Positions 25,952-34,718 of a stretch of DNA of 53,051 bases are shown piece by piece (within the stretch, counting starts at the first letter, position 1; each line of letters starts with the position of its first letter). Origin of the DNA: Actinomycetes bacterium (GTDB lineage Bacteria; Actinomycetota; Actinomycetes; Mycobacteriales; Mycobacteriaceae); NCBI GenBank assembly GCA_029780675.1, contig JAKOYE010000214.1, positions 1-53,051 on the forward strand, read 5' to 3'. Under the pieces are notes generated by a model. The model worked only from the letters and a program-made list of their open reading frames with translations. It had not been told where the DNA came from and ran no database searches. The translations under genes and the position numbers were made by a program.

Positions 25952-27073
25952 ATGACCTCGATTTTCGACCGCACCCGGACACCGGAGCAGCGCCGTCAGG
26001 CGGTCTCCAACCTCTTCGACTTCCTCGTCAAGGGCGGGATGGCCGACACCACGCGGATGCCGTCGGACGTGATCGACGAGGGACACAAGTCCACCATCCA
26101 CCGCTACCTTCCGGTCGGCGAACCACTGAGCGGGGATCCGGTGCTCTTCGTCCCGCCACTGGGGTCACAGGCCGCCTGCTTCGATCTGCGACGCGGATGC
26201 TCGCTGGCCGAACATCTGCTGATCGACGGCCGTCGCACCTACCTGGTGGACTACGGCGAGATGCGACTGGCCGACCGTGACCTCGGGATCGAGTTCTGGG
26301 TCACCGACGTGCTGCCCAACGCCATCAGGAAGGTCTCCCAGGACGCCGGTGGTGCGCCGGTACACCTCGTCGGATGGTGTCTGGGCGGGTTGCTCGCACT
26401 CCTGACCACCGCCGCCTACCCGGACCTACCGGTCAAGTCGGTGGTCATGGTGGCCAGCCCGTTCGACCTCAGTAAGCACCGACTGGTGGCACCCTTGCGC
26501 AGCGCCGGCAAGTACACCGGCGGCCGGGTCATCGGAAGCGTCCTGAAGGTGCTGGGCGGACTGCCGGCGCAGATCGTCGGCCCCGCATTCAAGGCGACCT
26601 CGCTGACGACCTATCTGAAGAAGCCGATCACGCTGATCAAGCATCGCGACGATCGCGACTTCCTGGCCCAGGTCGAGGCCATCGACGGATTGATGAACAG
26701 CATGCTGGCCTACCCGGGACGCGCGACGCTGCAGGTGTATCAGCGGCTGGTACAGCGGAACGAGTTGGCCGAGGGCAGGGTCCAGGGGCCGACGAGGGTG
26801 ATCGACCTGGCCGAGGTGCGGGTGCCGGTGATGAACGTGGCCGGGACCCGGGACGTTCTGGTTCCGGTTGATGTCGCCCACCATGTCGGGGACCTGCTGC
26901 CGAACTCTCCGGAGGTGCGGTTGGAAGCCGCACCCGGCGGGCATCTCGGGGTGCTGACCGGGCGTTCGGCACCCCGGACGACCTGGGTGATGATCGACGA
27001 TTTCCTGGCCAAACAGTCGGCGCCGCAATCGGGCCCGGAGACGGCCCCTCAGTCGGGAGAGGCCGGAGTCTAA
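25952..27073 (+). CDS. PhaC-like alpha/beta hydrolase
   Basis: The 373-residue protein has an alpha/beta-hydrolase fold pattern with VLFVPPLGSQAACFDLRRGCSLAEHLL and the nucleophile elbow GWCLGG, in which Cys143 replaces Ser, as in polyhydroxyalkanoate synthases (G-x-C-x-G). VPVMNVAGTRDVLVP carries the catalytic Asp region and PGGHLGVLTG the His. It is similar to class III PhaC-like proteins of mycobacteria, although PHA storage is not typical there, so it may use other acyl-CoA or acyl-ester substrates. It converges with the acyl-AMP ligase gene. Confidence 0.78.
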   Translation: MTSIFDRTRTPEQRRQAVSNLFDFLVKGGMADTTRMPSDVIDEGHKSTIHRYLPVGEPLSGDPVLFVPPLGSQAACFDLRRGCSLAEHLLIDGRRTYLVDYGEMRLADRDLGIEFWVTDVLPNAIRKVSQDAGGAPVHLVGWCLGGLLALLTTAAYPDLPVKSVVMVASPFDLSKHRLVAPLRSAGKYTGGRVIGSVLKVLGGLPAQIVGPAFKATSLTTYLKKPITLIKHRDDRDFLAQVEAIDGLMNSMLAYPGRATLQVYQRLVQRNELAEGRVQGPTRVIDLAEVRVPVMNVAGTRDVLVPVDVAHHVGDLLPNSPEVRLEAAPGGHLGVLTGRSAPRTTWVMIDDFLAKQSAPQSGPETAPQSGEAGV

Positions 27074-27126
27074 AGACGCTCTGGCAAGATTTCTTAGCGA
27101 TGCACTAGCTCTGCGCAGCCGTCCCC

Positions 27127-28962
27127 TTAATCTTGGGTCGTAGGTTCAGAGGCATGTTGCTCGACGTGCGCTGGTTGAAGTACCTGCTGAAGCGGTCCGG
27201 CCGCAGGTAGCGGGAGTTCCTGCCGTTCAGGCCGACCCGTCTCGTTCGACGTCTCGGACCGGCCGAATCGGTAGGACTCGCGAACCTTGAGGCGCTGAAT
27301 CTTCCCACTCGTGGTTCGCGGTATCGCCGCACGGGGCACCACGACAATCTCGTCGATGGAAAAGCCGAACACCTGCCGCACCCGGCCGTCGATGTCCTGT
27401 TGTAGCCGGCGTTGCGCGGCCGGGTCGGTGACACTGGTGGCCACGACGGCGACGACCAGTTCCCTGCCGCGCCTCTCATCGGGAACCGAGAAGACGACGG
27501 ACTGCCCGGGACCCACCTCCGGTATGTCACCGATCGTGCGTTCGACGTCATAGGGCGGCATGTTCCGGCCCCGGATGATCAGCATCTCCTTACTGCGACC
27601 CACGACGAACAACTCACCGTCCCGGAGGAATCCGCGATCGCCGGTGTCATGCCACCCGTGCGGCGGCGGGCTCACGGTGCCGTCGAATTCCCGGTAGCCG
27701 GTCATCAGGGAGTGCCCGCTGATGCGGATGTCCCCCACGGCCCCGGGTGCGACCGGAGCCCCGGCCGGATCGACGATCGACACCCGCATCCCGTCGATCG
27801 GCCGGCCGCAGGACACCAGTGCCGCACCGCCGTCATCGTGCCCGACAGCCCGAACCCGGCCGAAGTTACCCGGCGCCTCCGGGGCCGGCTGCAGCGCCAG
27901 CGTGGTGGCGAGCACCGATTCGGCCATCCCGTAGCAGGGAACCAGAACGCTCGAACGCAGGCCCAACGGCGCGAAGCTGTCGGTAAACCGGCGCAGCGTT
28001 TCGGCGACGACCGGCTCGGCACCGACGAAGGCGTGGCGCAACGCGCAGAGGTCGATCCGACCCGTCGAGCGCGATGATCGTCCGAGAGCGTCAGTCACCG
28101 CGCGGTAGGCGAAGGTCGGTCCGGCGGTGACCGTCGAGCCGTGCACGGTCATGTGCCGCATCCAGGAGAGCGGATCGCGGAGAAAGCCCAGGGGACTCAT
28201 CAGCCCGACCGGCGCTCCGTAGACCAGGCCGCCGAGAACCTGGACGAGTCCCATGTCGTGGTACATCGGCAGCCAGCTGAACATCCGGTCGTACCGGGCA
28301 TCGGCGCCGACGGCGTGGGCGAGCACCCCCAGGTTGTGGGCGACGTTGGCGTGGGTCAGCAGCACCGCCTTGGGTGCCGCGGTGGAACCCGAGGTGAGTT
28401 GGATGTGGTGGATGTCCTCGGGTCGTGGCTTCAGCCATGTCGGACCGGTTCGGTCCGGGATCGTCTCCGACGGGCGCCGTCCAGGTTCCACACCGGCGTC
28501 GAGCTCCTCGTAGCTGAGCAGTCCCCCTGCAGGCAGCGCGGCGGCCACCGCCGACGGGCCGAGCACCAGTGTCGGGTCGACCACTCGGATCGCGGCACGC
28601 AGATGCTGCACGCCGGCGGAGTCCTGCCGGGTGGGGGTCGTTGGCGGGGCGACCGCGCACGGCACCGCCCCGAGGAGCAGCACCGCCAGGAGAGTCGTCA
28701 GGTACCGCTCGTCGTTGGCCGCCACCATCACGATCCGGTCGGCGGGCCCGACTCCGCGGGCTGCCAGTGCGCCTGCCCGAGCCCGGACCTTCGCGGCCAA
28801 CTCGGATCCCGGGAGCGAGCCGAGATGCTCACGGCTGTCGAAGAAGTCGACCTGCCCGGAGTAGTCCGTCAGCAGTCGGTCGTAGTCGACGACACCGGAA
28901 GCCAGCGCCGGCGCGTTCGCCCGCACATGCGCCAGCACCGGCGCGGAGAACAATTCCGTCAC
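27127..28962 (-). CDS. Fatty acyl-AMP ligase (FAAL/FadD-like)
   Basis: The 611-residue protein belongs to the adenylate-forming superfamily: LTSGSTAAPKAVLLTH (residues 189-204), PMYHDMGLVQ, FLRDPLSWM, CYGMAES, the Asp of HDTGDRG and the late lysine in PRTTSGKIQR. The YHDMGL and FLRDPxxWM segments are typical of FAALs, which load acyl groups on carrier proteins rather than CoA. Its start overlaps the acyl-carrier-protein stop by 4 bases, so that ACP is its likely partner. The last 50 residues after KVRESYRFGR are a low-complexity extension. It is the last gene of the unusual minus-strand cluster. Confidence 0.88.
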   Translation of the reverse strand: MTELFSAPVLAHVRANAPALASGVVDYDRLLTDYSGQVDFFDSREHLGSLPGSELAAKVRARAGALAARGVGPADRIVMVAANDERYLTTLLAVLLLGAVPCAVAPPTTPTRQDSAGVQHLRAAIRVVDPTLVLGPSAVAAALPAGGLLSYEELDAGVEPGRRPSETIPDRTGPTWLKPRPEDIHHIQLTSGSTAAPKAVLLTHANVAHNLGVLAHAVGADARYDRMFSWLPMYHDMGLVQVLGGLVYGAPVGLMSPLGFLRDPLSWMRHMTVHGSTVTAGPTFAYRAVTDALGRSSRSTGRIDLCALRHAFVGAEPVVAETLRRFTDSFAPLGLRSSVLVPCYGMAESVLATTLALQPAPEAPGNFGRVRAVGHDDGGAALVSCGRPIDGMRVSIVDPAGAPVAPGAVGDIRISGHSLMTGYREFDGTVSPPPHGWHDTGDRGFLRDGELFVVGRSKEMLIIRGRNMPPYDVERTIGDIPEVGPGQSVVFSVPDERRGRELVVAVVATSVTDPAAQRRLQQDIDGRVRQVFGFSIDEIVVVPRAAIPRTTSGKIQRLKVRESYRFGRSETSNETGRPERQELPLPAAGPLQQVLQPAHVEQHASEPTTQD

Positions 28963-29273
28963 TCGCCGCTCAGTCTCCGCGCCCTACCGGCGATCCGGTT
29001 GCGGATGTAGTCCGACACATCGCCCACGACGGTGAAGGCGAACGCCGCCTCCTCCTCGATGAACACGCTGAAACGGTCCTCAAGCTCGTTCATCAGGGCC
29101 ATCAGCACCGCGGAGTCAATCGGCAGACCCAGCAGCGGTGTCTCGGCGTCGACCGCCTCCAGATCGACCTGGGCCAGATCCTCCGGCGGCAGCAGCCTGA
29201 CCAGCCCTGCGCGGATCGCCTCCACCACCTCCGCGGGCTCGGGAAGCACTGGGACGGTCGGGTTTTCGCTCAT
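28959..29273 (-). CDS. Acyl carrier protein
   Basis: The 104-residue acidic protein has an ACP-type helix II with the phosphopantetheine site at Ser54 (PIDSAVLMALMNELEDRF) and a third helix SDYIRNRIAG. It is longer than free-standing fatty-acid ACPs because of an N-terminal Pro/Glu-rich extension. The usual DSL is DSA here, but the Asp-Ser core is kept. It overlaps the acyl-AMP ligase gene by 4 bases and follows an ABC permease gene after 27 bases. Confidence 0.85.
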   Translation of the reverse strand: MSENPTVPVLPEPAEVVEAIRAGLVRLLPPEDLAQVDLEAVDAETPLLGLPIDSAVLMALMNELEDRFSVFIEEEAAFAFTVVGDVSDYIRNRIAGRARRLSGE

Positions 29274-29300
29274 GATTCGGATTCCTTCTGTGGCAGCAGG

Positions 29301-30407
29301 TCAACGTCGGAAGGCGAGCGCGGGGTCGATGCGACTGACCCGGCGCAGCGGAAGCAGCGATCCGATCACCGCCATGACCGCGGTGGCAATGGCCATACCG
29401 CCGAGCATGGACGGCGTCACCGCTATGGTCACGTCGCCGAGGCGGTCCCGGATCAGATACTGGGCGGCATAGGCGAGGCTGGCGCCGAGGAGGTAGCCCA
29501 ACGCCGCGATCATCGCCGCCTGGCCGAGAACCGTTCCGCACAACTGGCGCGGCCGCACTCCGACGGCGCGCAGCACACCGAAGTCGGACATCTGCTCGTT
29601 GGTGGAGGCCAGTACCGTCAGGCCGATCAGCGCCACACCGACCAGGGTCGCGATGGCGATCATCGCCTTCATCGACCGCCCCACCATCGAGATGATGATG
29701 TCGCGACTGTTCTGCGCGAACTCCGCCGAGGTCATGGCATCCACACCGGGCATTCGGCCACGGATGGCCGCCGCCGCCTGCTCGGGGGTGTAGCCGGGCG
29801 CCGGTTGAACGAGGAAGTAGGACGTCCGATCACCGGCACGGAACAGCCGGGCGGCGTCGGCCAGTCCGATGAAGGCGTAGAAGTTCCCCAGTGCGGCGGT
29901 CTCATCGGACAGACCGACGACGGTGAAGGTGCTGTCCACGATCCGCACGGCGTCGCCGAGGTGTATCCCGTTCTTGGCGGCAAGAACCCGGTCCAGAACG
30001 GTCTCGCCCGACGCCCGCACCTCTCGACCTTCGGCCAGGGACCACGGTCCTCCGACACCGGTTGCGGTGTCGTAGCCCACCACGAAGTAGGCGGTCTGGA
30101 CATCGTTGTGGACGAAGTCGGACGGTTGCCCGAGTATCGGGTCGGCTGTAGCGACTTCAGGCAGGCCCGTCAGTTGCCGTTCGGTACCGGAGGGCAACCA
30201 CGACACCGCGCGGAACATCTGGGAGACCCCGGGTTGGACCACCCACACCGCATTGCGGGAGTGGTCGATATAGGTGGTGACCTGCTGGGTCGTACCCACG
30301 AAGATGCCCGCCATCACCAGGATCAGCAGCACGGCGAAACCGACCCCGAGCACCGATAGGATGAGCCGGGTGCGTTCGACGACCAGATTCTTGACGGCGA
30401 CGATCAT
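29301..30407 (-). CDS. ABC transporter permease, FtsX/MacB/DevC type (copy 2)
   Basis: The 368-residue protein has one N-terminal transmembrane helix (LILSVLGVGFAVLLILVMAGIF), a large extracytoplasmic domain, and three C-terminal helices, the FtsX-like layout. It is closely similar along its whole length to the permease at 32051-33154: both have VTTYIDHSRNAVWV, GVGGPWSLAEGR and SRDII near the same places. These permeases do not move substrate through a channel; they usually extract lipids or lipoproteins or drive secretion. Only one ATPase gene is nearby, so the two copies likely form a heterodimer. Confidence 0.87.
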   Translation of the reverse strand: MIVAVKNLVVERTRLILSVLGVGFAVLLILVMAGIFVGTTQQVTTYIDHSRNAVWVVQPGVSQMFRAVSWLPSGTERQLTGLPEVATADPILGQPSDFVHNDVQTAYFVVGYDTATGVGGPWSLAEGREVRASGETVLDRVLAAKNGIHLGDAVRIVDSTFTVVGLSDETAALGNFYAFIGLADAARLFRAGDRTSYFLVQPAPGYTPEQAAAAIRGRMPGVDAMTSAEFAQNSRDIIISMVGRSMKAMIAIATLVGVALIGLTVLASTNEQMSDFGVLRAVGVRPRQLCGTVLGQAAMIAALGYLLGASLAYAAQYLIRDRLGDVTIAVTPSMLGGMAIATAVMAVIGSLLPLRRVSRIDPALAFRR

Positions 30408-30481
30408 CGGTCGTCCTCCTGAAAACCCCTGCCCCGTTTGACTTTGTCTCGCATGGCTTCGGTGGCGGTAGGCTCCCCCGG

Positions 30482-31240
30482 ATGGAGGAGCGATATCTCC
30501 GGGCGACCGGATTGCTGGACTTCGACAGTCCGCGTCTGCGGGCGCTGAGCGCGGACCACGGTTGGGCCGACCTTCCCGAGAACGCCAGGATCGGGGCGAT
30601 CTACACCTTCGTTCGTGACCGGATTCCCTTCGGCTACAACGCTTCCGATGACCTTCCCGCCTCGGCGGTGCTGGCCGACGGGTACGGCCAGTGCAACACC
30701 AAGACCACCCTGCTGATGGCGCTGCTGCGTGGCAACGGAATCGGCTGCCGCTTCCACGGTGCGACCATCGACAAGCGGCTCCAGCACGGGGTGATGGTCG
30801 CTCCGCTGTATTGGTTCGCACCGCGCAGCATCATCCACAGTTGGGCTGAGGTGCAGGTGGGCGGCCGGTGGGTGGGTCTGGAGGGCGTCATCCTCGATGA
30901 CGCGTACCTTGACGGCCTGCGGGCCCGAACGGGTCAGCGGGACGGCCCGTTCCTGGGCTACGGCGTCGGGACGCAGGATCTGGCGAACCCGCTTATCGAG
31001 TGGAACGGAACCGACACGGTCATCCAGTCGACCGGGGTGAATCGGGACTTCGGCATCTTCGACGACCCGGACGAGTTCTATCGGCAGCACGGGGTGAATG
31101 CCCGCGGCGTTCGGGGCTGGCTGTACCGCACCGTCATGCGGCCGGCGATGAACAGCCGGGTCGGCACGATCCGGATGACCTGCCCGCCCGCCGGCAGCGC
31201 CGCCAGAGGCCGCACGCGGACCGGCGATCCGCAGCGCTGA
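30482..31240 (+). CDS. Transglutaminase-like cysteine protease/amidase, embedded in the cluster
   Basis: The 252-residue protein has a transglutaminase-like core with Cys71 (GQCNTKTTLL) and His119 (IIHSWAEV). The third position is Glu134 (VGLEGV) where Asp is usual. No signal peptide is seen, so it should act in the cytoplasm. It is the only plus-strand gene in the cluster. It diverges from permease copy 2 with 74 bases between starts, and ends 2 bases from the convergent ABC ATPase stop. It could cleave or cross-link a cluster product (inference). Confidence 0.82.
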   Translation: MEERYLRATGLLDFDSPRLRALSADHGWADLPENARIGAIYTFVRDRIPFGYNASDDLPASAVLADGYGQCNTKTTLLMALLRGNGIGCRFHGATIDKRLQHGVMVAPLYWFAPRSIIHSWAEVQVGGRWVGLEGVILDDAYLDGLRARTGQRDGPFLGYGVGTQDLANPLIEWNGTDTVIQSTGVNRDFGIFDDPDEFYRQHGVNARGVRGWLYRTVMRPAMNSRVGTIRMTCPPAGSAARGRTRTGDPQR

Positions 31241-31242
31241 GG

Positions 31243-32040
31243 TCATCCGGCCGCCGCCTCGAGAATCCGGCCGTCCTCGAGGTGGACGATCCGGTCGGCG
31301 ATGCCGTCGAGTCGGGAGTCGTGCGTCACGATCACCACGGCGGCGTCATGGGCGCGCGCGGCAGCCGCGAGTTGCTCGCTGACCCGTCGTCCGGTGGCCG
31401 AGTCCAGGTTTGCCGTCGGTTCGTCGGCCAGGATCACGTCGGGTCCCATCGCCAGCGCGCGGGCGGTCGCGACCCGCTGCTGCTCGCCACCCGACAGTTC
31501 GGTGGGCCGGTGCCCGGCGCGGTGCGCCAGCCCGAGGGAGTCCAGCAGTTCGGTGGCTCGCGCGAGCGCAGCCGCCTTGCGAACGCCGGCGTAGCGCAGG
31601 GGCAGGGCGACGTTCTCCACGCTGCTGAGCGAATTCAGCAGGTTGTAGTCCTGGAACAGGAAGCCCAAACGCAGCAGTCGCAGCGTGGCGCGGTCGCGTT
31701 CGGACAGCGCCCCGACGTCCTGGCCGCCGATGCGCACCGATCCGGAGTCCGGCGTCAACAGCAGGCCCATGACCAGCAGCGCGGTGGTCTTGCCACCCCC
31801 GGAGGGCCCGACCACCAGGATGACCTCGCCCCGGTTCACCGAGAAGCTGATACCCCCCAGCGCCTGAACGGCGGCATCTCCGGAACCGTAGTGATGGGTG
31901 ACCTCCGCCAGTTCCAGCACCGGGTCCGCCGTGGTGTCCAGAACCGGCCGGCGGCACTGGTCGCACCGTCGGGCACGCGAGGTGGGCCCCGGCGCCTGTC
32001 GCGGCGGGGTGGAGGGGTGACGGCAGACCGGGCAGATCAT
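31243..32040 (-). CDS. ABC transporter ATPase with N-terminal zinc ribbon (LolD/MacB type)
   Basis: The 265-residue protein has Walker A GPSGGGKT, Q-loop FLFQDYNLL, signature LSGGEQQR, Walker B VILADEPT and the switch His in VIVTHD, as in the LolD/MacB group that pairs with FtsX-type permeases. The first 35 residues are unusual: MICPVCRH and RRCDQCRRPVL give two CxxC pairs, a zinc-ribbon-like module. The ATG at 32040 is preceded by AGAGGA. It follows permease copy 1 after 10 bases, so the pair are co-expressed. Confidence 0.9.
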   Translation of the reverse strand: MICPVCRHPSTPPRQAPGPTSRARRCDQCRRPVLDTTADPVLELAEVTHHYGSGDAAVQALGGISFSVNRGEVILVVGPSGGGKTTALLVMGLLLTPDSGSVRIGGQDVGALSERDRATLRLLRLGFLFQDYNLLNSLSSVENVALPLRYAGVRKAAALARATELLDSLGLAHRAGHRPTELSGGEQQRVATARALAMGPDVILADEPTANLDSATGRRVSEQLAAAARAHDAAVVIVTHDSRLDGIADRIVHLEDGRILEAAAG

Positions 32041-32050
32041 GGATGTCCTC

Positions 32051-33154
32051 TCAGCGCCGAAACGCGATAGCGGGGTCAAGCCGGGCGACCCGGTGGGCGG
32101 GCAGCACCGATCCCAGAGCGGCCATGGCAGCGGTTCCGAGGCCGACCGCGAGCAACAGGGTGGGAGTGACGGCGATGGTCACATCGCCCATACGGTCACC
32201 GAGGAGAACCTGCGCACCAAAGGCGATGCCCGCGCCCACCAGGTATCCCAGCGCGGCGATGATCGCCGTCTGGCCGAGCACCGCGCGCCACAACTGATTC
32301 GGCCGGACACCCAGTGCCCGCAGGGTCCCGAAGTCCGCCATCTGCTCGGCCGTCAGCGCCCAGACCGTCAGGCCCACCAGCACCATGCCGACCAGGGCCG
32401 CGATCGCGATCATCGTCTTGAGTGGTCGGCCGATCATCGTCACGATGATGTCCCGGCTGTTCTCGGCGAAGACCGCCGAAGTGAAGGCATCGACACCGGG
32501 CACCCCGCTCCGGACGGCCCGCACCACCTGGTCGTGCTCGACGCCGGGCTTGGGCTGAACCAGGAAGTAGGACACCCGATTTCCCGCGCGCAGGAGCCGG
32601 GCGGCGTCCGGCAGCGAGATGAACGTGTAGTAGTTGGTCGCCGCGGCGGTCTGGTTGGACAACCCCACGACGGTGAAGTCCTCGTCGATGATCCGGACGG
32701 TGTCCCCCGGGCGGATGTCGTTCTTACCCGCCAGGATCCGGTCCATGACCACCTCGCCGGAGCGCTCCACCGAGCGGCCCTCGGCCAGCGACCACGGCCC
32801 CCCGACCCCGGTCGCGGTGTCGTAGCCCAGCACGAAGTACGCCGTGTGGGTTCCGTTGTGCACGAAGTCCGAGGGCAGCCCGAGGATCGGGTCGGCCGAT
32901 TCGACTTCGGGCAGGGCCAACAGATCCGCTCTGTCGTCGGCGGGAAGCCAGGACACCGCCTTGAACATCTGCGACACCCCGGGTTGCATCACCCAGACGG
33001 CGTTGCGGGAGTGGTCGATGTAGGTGGTGACCTGCCGCGTCGTGCCGACGAACAGCCCGGCCATCACCAGCATGAGCAGGACCGCCACCGCGACCCCGAG
33101 CACCGACAGGATCAGTCGGGTCTTCTCGGCGACCAGGTTCTTGACCGCGATCAC
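32051..33154 (-). CDS. ABC transporter permease, FtsX/MacB/DevC type (copy 1)
   Basis: The 367-residue protein has the same layout as copy 2: N-terminal helix, a large outer domain (about residues 40-245), and three C-terminal helices ending DPAIAFRR. It starts at GTG 33154, overlapping the cysteine desulfurase stop by 4 bases, and is followed by its ATPase gene. The strong similarity to copy 2 points to a tandem duplication later separated by the ATPase and transglutaminase genes. Confidence 0.88.
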   Translation of the reverse strand: MIAVKNLVAEKTRLILSVLGVAVAVLLMLVMAGLFVGTTRQVTTYIDHSRNAVWVMQPGVSQMFKAVSWLPADDRADLLALPEVESADPILGLPSDFVHNGTHTAYFVLGYDTATGVGGPWSLAEGRSVERSGEVVMDRILAGKNDIRPGDTVRIIDEDFTVVGLSNQTAAATNYYTFISLPDAARLLRAGNRVSYFLVQPKPGVEHDQVVRAVRSGVPGVDAFTSAVFAENSRDIIVTMIGRPLKTMIAIAALVGMVLVGLTVWALTAEQMADFGTLRALGVRPNQLWRAVLGQTAIIAALGYLVGAGIAFGAQVLLGDRMGDVTIAVTPTLLLAVGLGTAAMAALGSVLPAHRVARLDPAIAFRR

Positions 33155-34317
33155 CGGCCGGCTCCCACCACACCGGCCGTCCGCCGGAGCCGATGGACGG
33201 CATCCGTGGTCACCGACACGACGCGGTCGATGTCCTCGCCGGACACATCAGGGCCCAGCGAAAAGCGCACCGCTGACCGCGCAGCGTCCTCGCCGAGTCC
33301 CTGAGCGGTCAGCACATGCGACACCGAATCCTGTCCGGCGTGACAGGCCGACCCGGTGGAGACGTAGATGCCGTGCAGGTCGAGAACATCGGCGAGGGTG
33401 TCGCCGCGGACCCCCTCGAATCGGACGCTCACCGTTTCATCGAGCACCGGTCCGGTGACGTTGAGCGCGACGCCACCCGCCTCCTGCAGGCCGGACACCA
33501 GCCGCCGGCGGCGCTGGCGCATCCCGCGGCGATACCCGGGTGTCAGCCGGCCCAGGCAGACCTCCACGGCGGCAGCCATTCCCATCGCCGCGGCAACATT
33601 CTCCGTGCCGGCGCGCAGGGCTCCCTCCTGGGAGCCGCCCCGGATCAGCGGTGCCAGCCGGTGGCCGGCCCGCACGGCCAGCGCCCCGATTCCGCGCGGC
33701 CCGCCGAACTTGTGCGCCGATACCGAAACCATGGTGGCGCCCAGCGATCCGAGGTCGAGCTTGCCCGCGGTGTGCACCGCGTCGGTGTGCATCGCGATGC
33801 CGGCTCGGCGGGTCAGCGCGACGATCTGGTCAATCGGCTGGATGGCGCCGGTCTCGTTGTTGGCGTGCATTACCGAGACCAGCACGGTGTCCGGGCGGAT
33901 CGCCGCTCCGATGTCGGCGGCATCGACGTGCCCCGACGGTCCCGGGTCGATGACGGTGACCGCGACGCCGAAATCCGCCAGCGCCCGCGCGTTCTCCAGG
34001 ACGGCCGAGTGTTCGATCGACGTGGTCACCAGGTGACCGGAGAAGCGCCGCGCGGCGAACGTGCCCCACAGCGCCAGTGCGTCGGACTCGCTTCCACCGG
34101 AGGTGAACACCACCTCAGGCGGGGTGACACCGAGCAGTCGGGCAACCGATGTCCGGGCGGTGTCGAGTGCCTCAGCGGCGACGCGGCCCGCCTCGTGCCT
34201 GCTGGAGGGGTTGCCGACCAGAGACTGGCCCCGCGCAACGGCGCTCGCGGCCGCCGGGTGCAGGGGTGCGGTGGCGGCGAAGTCGAGGTAGATCTCAGCC
34301 TGGTTGATCATGGTCAC
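33151..34317 (-). CDS. Cysteine desulfurase (NifS/IscS family)
   Basis: The 388-residue PLP enzyme has Lys203 in VSAHKFGGPRG as the cofactor-binding residue, HANNETG and HTDAVHTAGK in the active site, and the persulfide Cys325 in STGSACHAG. It would take sulfur from cysteine and pass it to an acceptor. Start and stop both overlap neighbours by 4 bases (IscU-like upstream, permease downstream). A housekeeping SUF operon normally makes Fe-S clusters in mycobacteria, so this is probably a dedicated enzyme for the cluster (inference). Confidence 0.92.
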   Translation of the reverse strand: MTMINQAEIYLDFAATAPLHPAAASAVARGQSLVGNPSSRHEAGRVAAEALDTARTSVARLLGVTPPEVVFTSGGSESDALALWGTFAARRFSGHLVTTSIEHSAVLENARALADFGVAVTVIDPGPSGHVDAADIGAAIRPDTVLVSVMHANNETGAIQPIDQIVALTRRAGIAMHTDAVHTAGKLDLGSLGATMVSVSAHKFGGPRGIGALAVRAGHRLAPLIRGGSQEGALRAGTENVAAAMGMAAAVEVCLGRLTPGYRRGMRQRRRRLVSGLQEAGGVALNVTGPVLDETVSVRFEGVRGDTLADVLDLHGIYVSTGSACHAGQDSVSHVLTAQGLGEDAARSAVRFSLGPDVSGEDIDRVVSVTTDAVHRLRRTAGVVGAGR

Positions 34318-34718
34318 CCCGCGGCGACGGGTGCGTCATCGGTGATTCCGTCGCGGTGGTTCTCGGCGAGGCGGCGTGCGACGTCGGCCCCGAGCGCCGC
34401 CACATGGCGCTGGTCGGGTGACAGACCGCCGGCCCAGGCCGCCACCTGCTCCTGGTCGAGGACCGCGGCATCGGACAGGGGCGACCCGCGAAGGCGCTCG
34501 GTCACGATCGAGGCGACGGCCAGTGACGCCGAGCAGCCGAACGCCTCGAAGGCGATATCGGTGATCACCCCGTCGTGGACGTGCGCGGTGAGGAGGATCT
34601 GATCACCGCACACCGGGTTGCCGACGAAGGCGGCGACGTCGGGGGACGGCAACCGCCCGCAGTTGCGCGGATTGGTGAAATGGTCGATCACCTGGGGGCT
34701 GAACCGGGGCATCGTCAC
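34314..34718 (-). CDS. IscU/NifU-like scaffold with altered cysteines
   Basis: The 134-residue protein aligns with IscU: IDHFTNPRN at the start, GNPVCGDQ with Cys37 and Asp39, and FGCSAS with Cys62. The third canonical cluster cysteine (KIHCS in E. coli IscU) is replaced by Val106 in QRHVAAL. An extra Cys20 stands in NPRNCG where IscU has NPRNVG. It could still accept sulfur or bind a metal, but a normal three-cysteine cluster site is absent. It overlaps the LuxE-like gene upstream and the desulfurase downstream by 4 bases each. Confidence 0.85.
   Translation of the reverse strand: MTMPRFSPQVIDHFTNPRNCGRLPSPDVAAFVGNPVCGDQILLTAHVHDGVITDIAFEAFGCSASLAVASIVTERLRGSPLSDAAVLDQEQVAAWAGGLSPDQRHVAALGADVARRLAENHRDGITDDAPVAAG

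Noticed and set aside
27074..27126. Terminator between the convergent PhaC-like and FAAL genes
   Set aside because: No convincing inverted repeat could be found in the 53-base gap.
27127..29273. FAAL + ACP as the M. tuberculosis fadD10-Rv0100 (nrp isonitrile lipopeptide) locus
   Set aside because: No nonribosomal synthetase, FcoT or isonitrile-forming oxidase gene is nearby, and the ACP does not resemble Rv0100 as I recall it; only the theme (acyl activation near copper genes) is similar.
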